Source: Halapricum desulfuricans
GTDB lineage: Archaea > Halobacteriota > Halobacteria > Halobacteriales > Haloarculaceae
Assembly: GCF_017094465.1 (NCBI RefSeq)
Contig: NZ_CP064791.1
Span: forward strand, 2,480,001 to 2,544,000
Direction of reading: 5' to 3'
DNA length: 64,000 bases
Each line of letters opens with the position of its first letter. Positions within the stretch are counted from its first letter, which is position 1. The notes beneath the pieces were generated by a model that was not told the DNA's origin, ran no database searches, and saw nothing but the letters and a program-made list of their open reading frames with translations. This document shows positions 59,252-64,000 of this stretch, one piece after another. Position numbers and translations under genes: made by a program.

Positions 59252-60265
59252 TCAGTACTCGAACCCCTCGGCGAATTCGCTTCTCGTCTCTCGCCAGTCC
59301 GCGACGAGCGCGTCAATGAACGCGTCGTCTTCGCTGGTTATCGCGTCGCGCTCTTCGAGATACGCGATGACCTCCCGGGCGCCGCGTTCGAGGCTGATCG
59401 ACTGCTCGTAGCCCAGGTCCCGACGCGCTTTCTCGGTGTCGAAGGTCGTGCTGTAGCGGCCGTGGTCCGCCAGAAAGTCAGTCTTCTCGGGCGCAATCTC
59501 CAGCAGCACGTCGGTGGGGACGTGCACCAGTTCGGGTTCGGGCGCACCCAGCGCGTCCGCGAGCGTTCGGTAGTACTCGTTCCAGGTCGGGACCCCCTCG
59601 GCGGTGACGTTGTAGGCCTCCCCGTAGGCGGCCCGGTTACCCACAGCACCGACGTAGGCCCCGGCCACGTCCCGCCGGTGGGTCGGGCCCCACAGGCCAG
59701 TCCCGTCGCCGTGGACGACGATCGGCTCGCCGTCACGGAGCCGCCGCAGATAGGTCGTATCGACGCCGAACGTGTGACAGAGGTTTCCGTTTCCGTGCGG
59801 GCCGTAGGTCGTCCACGGGCGGACGATCGTGGCCGCGAACGCCCCGCGGTCGTGGGCAGCGCGGATCGCGTCTTCGGCGTTGGCCTTTCTGGCCCCGTAG
59901 TCGCTGGTCGGCGGCCGGCGCGGGGCGCTCTCTGTGACGGGGTTTGATTCGACCGGGCGGCGATACACGTCGATCGTCGACGTCAGCACGTACTGATCGA
60001 TCCGGTCTTCGAAGGCCTCGATCGCGAGCTCGGCGTCACTTTCAGAGAAGCACAGCATGTCGATCACGACCTCGGGATCAGTGCCCGAGACTCGTGCGGG
60101 GAACTCGTCGCCGAACCGATCCGCCCGGACGTGATCGACCGACTCCGGAATCGCGGCGTCGCTCTCGCCGCGGTTGCAAACGGTCACGTCGTGGCCGGTG
60201 GCGTCGAGTTGCCTGGTTATCGCCGTCGAGATGAGGCCCGTACCGCCGAGGATCAGCACGTCCAT
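59252..60265 (-). CDS. NAD-dependent epimerase/dehydratase (extended SDR)
   Basis: 337 residues. N-terminal VLILGGTGLISTAITRQL with the GGTGLIS dinucleotide loop, LTSTIDVYRRP, and the YGARKANAE (Y-x3-K) catalytic pair, then IVRPWTTYGPHGNGN and a C-terminal sugar-binding part (RDVAGAYVGAVGN). It belongs to the atypical group used on nucleotide-sugars or as reductases; substrate unknown. ATG 60265 (MDVLILGG) is preferred because the strand begins there; ATG 60286 is possible. Alone, with gaps on both sides. Confidence 0.88.
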   Translation of the reverse strand: MDVLILGGTGLISTAITRQLDATGHDVTVCNRGESDAAIPESVDHVRADRFGDEFPARVSGTDPEVVIDMLCFSESDAELAIEAFEDRIDQYVLTSTIDVYRRPVESNPVTESAPRRPPTSDYGARKANAEDAIRAAHDRGAFAATIVRPWTTYGPHGNGNLCHTFGVDTTYLRRLRDGEPIVVHGDGTGLWGPTHRRDVAGAYVGAVGNRAAYGEAYNVTAEGVPTWNEYYRTLADALGAPEPELVHVPTDVLLEIAPEKTDFLADHGRYSTTFDTEKARRDLGYEQSISLERGAREVIAYLEERDAITSEDDAFIDALVADWRETRSEFAEGFEY

Positions 60266-60286
60266 GTCCGTTTCTCCGTCGGGCAT

Positions 60287-60735
60287 CGCTTAGTAATTAG
60301 GGCAGAACGAAACTCGACCGGGGAATACAAGCCCGATATCCGGCACGTGAATCTGTGAAGCCGCTCTAGACCCCATTCATGACAACTATCTGTGGGATAA
60401 ACGGCGGGAGAATCGATCATGTGCCATATATTTACTCATCACTATGACAGATATTCTATACTCGCTTCGCTATCGCTCAATATCCGAATATTCTGAGATC
60501 TTTTCTTTACTACTGATTCAAGTATTCGACGGGATAGGACGATATAGTCATTCAGTGAAACTACTCTGCAGAGAGTTATATCCATCTCCAAATAAGCGCA
60601 TTTCAGTCGTTAAGGCGTGTTTTAGGGCGATCAAGACCGGAAGCAGTCTGCCACAATCCGTATCAGGAATGATAGGATATGGGGGCGGCCGATCGGCGCT
60701 ATCTCCACATTTTTACTAGTACTCTCGAACCAGCA
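60287..60735. other. AT-rich intergenic region
   Basis: About 450 bp, AT-rich from 60410 to 60600. A plus frame at 60444-60719 reads MTDILYSLRYRSISEYSEIF and contains VVKACFRAIKTG; its composition (Ser, Ile, Tyr, Lys-rich, not acidic) is unlike real genes here, so it may be an eroded insertion or chance. No other feature seen. Confidence 0.4.
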
Positions 60736-60737
60736 GT

Positions 60738-60768
60738 AAACATATGTATTAGTAGTGCAACACACTAC
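60738..60768 (+). promoter_or_regulatory. Hydrogenase promoter with start-site palindrome
   Basis: AAACATATGTATT (60738-60750) is a TATA box centred 27 bp before ATG 60771. GTAGTG (60752-60757), CAACA, CACTAC (60763-60768) is a perfect 6+5+6 dyad lying between the TATA and the start codon, where a repressor would block initiation. The cognate regulator is unknown. Confidence 0.6.
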
Positions 60769-60770
60769 CT

Positions 60771-61991
60771 ATGGCGACGGCCCAACAGGGTAGGCGTCCC
60801 ACGGAACGGCTACACCAGGACTCGAAGTACGATTTCCTCTCGCTGGCAGTCGACCGCGAGCCGGGCGACGTGATCTCGGAGTTCTCGACGGAGATCAACG
60901 CTGCGCTGGATCGTGCCGTCGAAGACGATCTCGATGTCGCATGGCTTCAGGGGCAGAGCTGCACCGGCTGTACGATCTCGCTGCTCCAGGGGGAGTACCC
61001 GGAACAGTTCCAGCTCGAACGGTTCCGGGAGTCGATCGCCTTCCACCCGACGCTGATGACCGACGCTGGAGACAGGGCACTCGAGGCGATCGAGACTGCT
61101 CCGGACGTGTTGATCGTCGAAGGATCGATTCCGGTAGACGTCCCGCGCGCAGCGACGCTCGGCGTCGATCGGGACGGGGCTCGTCGACCGATCCTCGACT
61201 GGGTGGTCGAACTCGCGGAACGCGCCGAGGTGGTCATCGCCGTCGGGAGCTGTGCCGCCTACGGCGGGCTGCCGGCCGCCGGGAAGCGTGATCCGGAGGC
61301 GGTTCGAGCGAGTCCGACCGGTGCGTCCGGCGTCCAGTTCGAGGGGATCGACCGGGGCGGCGTGTTGGGTCCGGAGTTCACCGCCGGCTCCGACCTTCCG
61401 GTGATCAACGTTCCCGGCTGTCCCACGCACCCGGATCACATCCTGTTGACGCTCGCGACCGTCCTGAACGGCTACATCCCGACTCTCGACGAGTTCAACC
61501 GGCCGCTGCCGCTTTTCGCCCCGCTCGTTCACGACGACTGTACCCGTCGGCCGGACTACGAGGCGAAAAACTTCGCGTCGGAGCCGGGCGAATCGGGGTG
61601 TCTCTACGAGGCCGGCTGTGCCGGCGTCCACGCCAACTGTGACGACTCCAAGCGGCTGCGAAACGGCGGGACCACCATCTGCCGGGACGTCGGCGCGCCC
61701 TGCATTGGCTGTGTCGAGCCGGCCTTCTGGGACCGGTTCACCCCGTTCTACGAGACCCGCGAGACGAGAGAGGAGATCGGCGAGCCCGAACCGATCGAGG
61801 AATCGAGTCGCGCGATACCGAGGCCGGAGAGCCGTCTCGCCGGGTTGCTGATCGCGATTCCGGTGTGTGTCCTGCTTTTGCCCCTGCTTCCCGTCGTTGG
61901 GGCGTTGTGGCTCGTCGGTCGCTGGTTCGGCCCGGACGGACCGATCGCCTGGCGCGACGATCCACGAAACCGAACGGTCGGTGATCGCTGA
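60771..61991 (+). CDS. [NiFe] hydrogenase small subunit
   Basis: 406 residues. The proximal cluster ligands are C64 and C67 (CTGC), C161 (GSCAAYGG) and C217 (PGCPTHP). Distal and medial ligands come from H254, C257 (HDDCTRRPDYE), C277, C283, C290, C304, C311 and C314 (CIGCVEPAFWD). This pattern fits group 1-like electron-transferring subunits. One C-terminal membrane helix (about 356-383, LAGLLIAIPVCVLLLPLLPV) anchors it. No twin-arginine signal is present although GRR occurs at 7-9, so an inner-face location is possible. Its stop overlaps the large-subunit start. Confidence 0.93.
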   Translation: MATAQQGRRPTERLHQDSKYDFLSLAVDREPGDVISEFSTEINAALDRAVEDDLDVAWLQGQSCTGCTISLLQGEYPEQFQLERFRESIAFHPTLMTDAGDRALEAIETAPDVLIVEGSIPVDVPRAATLGVDRDGARRPILDWVVELAERAEVVIAVGSCAAYGGLPAAGKRDPEAVRASPTGASGVQFEGIDRGGVLGPEFTAGSDLPVINVPGCPTHPDHILLTLATVLNGYIPTLDEFNRPLPLFAPLVHDDCTRRPDYEAKNFASEPGESGCLYEAGCAGVHANCDDSKRLRNGGTTICRDVGAPCIGCVEPAFWDRFTPFYETRETREEIGEPEPIEESSRAIPRPESRLAGLLIAIPVCVLLLPLLPVVGALWLVGRWFGPDGPIAWRDDPRNRTVGDR

Positions 61992-63517
61992 TGCCGGAGA
62001 TCGAGATCAACCCGACGACGCGAATCGAAGGCCACCACAGCACGACGATCGACGTGCGGGACGGACAGATCGCGTCGGCCAAAAGCCACATGGAGATGTT
62101 CCGGGGCATCGAGAACATCACCGTCGGACGACCCCCCTCGGACGTCCCACAGATCACGCAGATGGTCTGTGGAGTCTGTTTCACTTCCCACCGGAAGGCG
62201 GCGACACTTGCGCTCGAGGACGCGGCCGCTCGCGCTGGCGTCTTCGGCGGTGTACCGTACAACGCTCGCCTCCTCCAGAACGTCATGGAGGGGATGTTCC
62301 TGCTCTGGAACCACGCGATCCACCTGTTCACGCTGGCCGGACCGGACTACAGCGACGCCGTCGCGGACACTGGCTACGCGCGACTGAACCCGAACGAGGG
62401 AGCGGGGTACGAGAGCGCGCTGTCCAACCAACGGACGCTGTTACAGGCGTTCACCGAGTTCGGCGGCCGCGCACCCCATCCGCTGACGTACGCGCCGGGG
62501 GGCGTCGTCGCCCAGCCCGACGAAGAGACGATGGATCGGGTCCGCGAGCGCATCGCGTCGGTCGACGAGTGGGTTGGGCCGACCGACGCGGTCCCGGAGG
62601 TGCTGGCTGCGGTCCGCGACCGGCGCGGGCCACCGAGTGACGCTCGCGGGCTGTACGACATGGTGAGCGTCCTCGTCGCGGCCGCGGAGGAAGGCGCCGA
62701 CGAGTTCGGTGTCGGTCCCGGACGCTTCTACGCCAACGGGATGTTCTACGACGACAGCGGCGGCCTCGTGTTCCCCGGCGGTGTCTTCGTCGACGGCTCG
62801 GTACGCGACCCGAGTCGGACGGAGTTGCTCGCGAGTATCACGGAAGACACGAGTCACGCCTGGTACACCGAGGAATCCGGTGGCCACCCCCAACGTGCGC
62901 CGCCGCCCGAGCCGGCACCGGACAAGGAAGGCGCGTACTCTTGGGGAAAGGCCCCTCGGTTCGACGGCCAGGCAGTCGAGACCGGGCCGCTCGCCCGGCT
63001 GATCGCCGCCGGCGACGACCCGTTCGATCTCCGATCGGAACTCGGCGGCGATCCCCAGCGGAGCAGCACGCTGAACCGTCTCATCGCCCGCGTGCAAGAG
63101 TTCCTGCTCGTCAGGGACATGCTCGGAGAGTGGATCGAGTCGGTGGACATCCACGGGCCACTGCGAGCCGAGTGGACCGACGACTTCACCGCCGAGGGCG
63201 TCGGTCTCTGGGGCGCTTCGCGGGGCGCGCTCTCGCACTGGGTGCGGGTCGAAAACGGCGAGATCGCCAACTACCAGATCATCTCACCGACGCTGTGGAA
63301 TCTCGGCCCCCGGGACAAAGCGGGTAACCCGAGCATCCTGGAGTACGCACTCGAAGGGATGGCAGTCGAGGATCCCCGCGACCCGGTGAACGTGATGCGG
63401 ACGATCCGGTCGTACGACCCCTGTCTCGGCTGTGCCGTCCACGTCCAGGACGGCGAGGAAACGCGGTTCGTCGGGGATCTGGAGCCACCGCGCCCCACGG
63501 ATTCGCTCGGCGACTAG
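61991..63517 (+). CDS. [NiFe] hydrogenase large subunit
   Basis: 508 residues. Active-site motifs: RIEGHH near 11-16 (L1), C60 and C63 in VCGVCFTSH (L2), and C478, C481, H484 in DPCLGCAVH (L5), giving all four cysteines for the Ni-Fe(CN)2CO centre. APGGV near 171 is another family mark. A 24-residue extension follows H484 (VQDGEETRFVGDLEPP and more), which a maturation endopeptidase would remove. No protease, Hyp genes or cytochrome b are in the window. ATG 61991 overlaps the small-subunit stop by one base. Confidence 0.95.
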   Translation: MPEIEINPTTRIEGHHSTTIDVRDGQIASAKSHMEMFRGIENITVGRPPSDVPQITQMVCGVCFTSHRKAATLALEDAAARAGVFGGVPYNARLLQNVMEGMFLLWNHAIHLFTLAGPDYSDAVADTGYARLNPNEGAGYESALSNQRTLLQAFTEFGGRAPHPLTYAPGGVVAQPDEETMDRVRERIASVDEWVGPTDAVPEVLAAVRDRRGPPSDARGLYDMVSVLVAAAEEGADEFGVGPGRFYANGMFYDDSGGLVFPGGVFVDGSVRDPSRTELLASITEDTSHAWYTEESGGHPQRAPPPEPAPDKEGAYSWGKAPRFDGQAVETGPLARLIAAGDDPFDLRSELGGDPQRSSTLNRLIARVQEFLLVRDMLGEWIESVDIHGPLRAEWTDDFTAEGVGLWGASRGALSHWVRVENGEIANYQIISPTLWNLGPRDKAGNPSILEYALEGMAVEDPRDPVNVMRTIRSYDPCLGCAVHVQDGEETRFVGDLEPPRPTDSLGD

Positions 63518-63573
63518 AGCCGAAGGGCGGACTCGCGGATCGTCAGGACGGTGCGATCGCTCTCGGACAATAG

Positions 63574-63961
63574 TGGCTGCGGGGAGTAAGCCCCCTTCTG
63601 TTCGGCCCGGCATTCGGCTGAGCGTCCGCGCCGCGTCCGGGCTACCTTGTGGCGCGGACTTGCACCGGTGAGGATTCGCCGTTCCATCCGTTCTCTGCTG
63701 TCGGCCTTCGGCGGGTCAACTCCCCGTTCCTTTCTCGGCAGGTCACCCTGCCGGGCTTTCGTCCGGCAGTCGACCCGACCTTCGTCAGTCGGGGTTCGCA
63801 CGCCTCATTAGTCGAGCAGAGCGGTCTCGTTTCTGTTCCAGTGCCAGCGGTCTCCCGCTCCGGGTTTGCACCCGGTCACCTGCCCGGTCGGTGGGGGGAC
63901 TTTCCTCATGCCCGTTCTGCGGAACGCAGTCTCGGGCACGGGAACCGGGCTCCCGCTGCCA
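63574..63961 (-). ncRNA. rnpB: RNase P RNA (archaeal type A)
   Basis: On the minus strand the P1 stem pairs TGGCAGCGGGAG (63961-63950) with CTCCCCGCAGCCA (63586-63574), allowing one bulge and one mismatch. The universal 5' core GAGGAAAGTCCCCCCAC lies at 63907-63891, and the 3' partner AGAAGGGGGCTTACTCCCC at 63599-63581 forms P4. The internal GGTGCAAGTCCGCGCC fits the specificity domain. Length about 388 nt suits haloarchaea. It processes the 5' ends of tRNA. A TTAAT near 63984-63988 is about 25 bp before the start and could be its TATA. Confidence 0.95.
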
Positions 63962-64000
63962 TCAGCGTTACTCCGCGCTCGGGATTAACGCTGTCGACTG

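Noticed and set aside
60444-60719. 91-codon frame before the hydrogenase operon
   Set aside because: Atypical composition, no promoter or conserved motif; VVKACFRAIKTG alone is too little to call a transposase remnant.
61991-63517. Large subunit as a complex I/Mbh-type or F420-reducing relative instead of a hydrogenase
   Set aside because: All four nickel-binding cysteines and a cleavable extension are present, which non-hydrogenase NuoD-like relatives lack.
1-64000. tRNA genes and CRISPR arrays
   Set aside because: I looked for T-loop (GGTTCRANNCC) blocks with acceptor pairing and for regularly spaced repeats of 25-37 bp, and found none. A tRNAscan run would settle the tRNA question.

Overview
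The window is haloarchaeal chromosome. The proteins are strongly acidic and the coding DNA is GC-rich. There are archaeal TATA boxes about 27 bp upstream of leaderless starts, a TFIIB, a CetZ tubulin homologue, TrmB, HTH_10 and DUF7344-type regulators, Tat signals and an archaeal RNase P RNA. A two-subunit [NiFe] hydrogenase at the right end would fit a facultatively anaerobic, sulfur- or fermentation-linked lineage. The species cannot be named from the sequence alone.

Left third (1-15.9 kb): small winged-helix regulators and two divergent TrmB regulators precede a tight seven-gene operon (4866-11856). Five of its genes match the five steps of the Wbp-type pathway to UDP-2,3-diacetamido-2,3-dideoxy-mannuronate: 6-dehydrogenase, C3 oxidoreductase, aminotransferase, N-acetyltransferase and 2-epimerase. 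A GT2 glycosyltransferase and a polysaccharide-deacetylase-like protein complete the operon. A DUF7344/DICT regulator pair and an ATP-grasp plus six-hairpin-like protein pair follow.

Middle (16-37.6 kb): an accessory, ligase-rich cell-surface locus. It holds four ATP-grasp enzymes in total (one of the sugar-transfer-associated type), two FemAB/GNAT-fold proteins, an asparagine-synthetase-like protein without the glutaminase cysteine, three paralogues of an all-helical family with a TGWDY motif, two alkaline-phosphatase-superfamily enzymes, GlmS, and two Tat-exported proteins. One exported protein has a C-terminal tandem duplication; the other has a parallel beta-helix, a PKD domain and three C-terminal repeats. 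No flippase, oligosaccharyltransferase or initiating transferase is visible. My main speculative proposal is that this locus makes an amino-acid- or amide-decorated uronic-acid glycan.

Right half (38-60 kb): mostly core genes. These are TFIIB, RNase HI and its operon partner, a PadR regulator with an operator-like palindrome, inorganic pyrophosphatase, a membrane histidine kinase, a third phosphodiesterase, an M48 protease, CetZ, HisS, the NadA-NadB-NadC operon for NAD synthesis, a short Hsp70 divergent from a membrane J-like protein lacking HPD, and an epimerase. Interruptions include a degenerate transposase tail (44.5-44.7 kb), an AT-rich island (45.8-46.6 kb), and a tnpB (IS1341-type) element with a one-base frameshift. 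Families of small hairpins lie around this tnpB and appear to be inserted inside it.

Right end (60.7-64 kb): a [NiFe] hydrogenase small/large subunit operon under a promoter with a palindrome at the start site, then the RNase P RNA on the opposite strand. No hydrogenase maturation genes are in the window.
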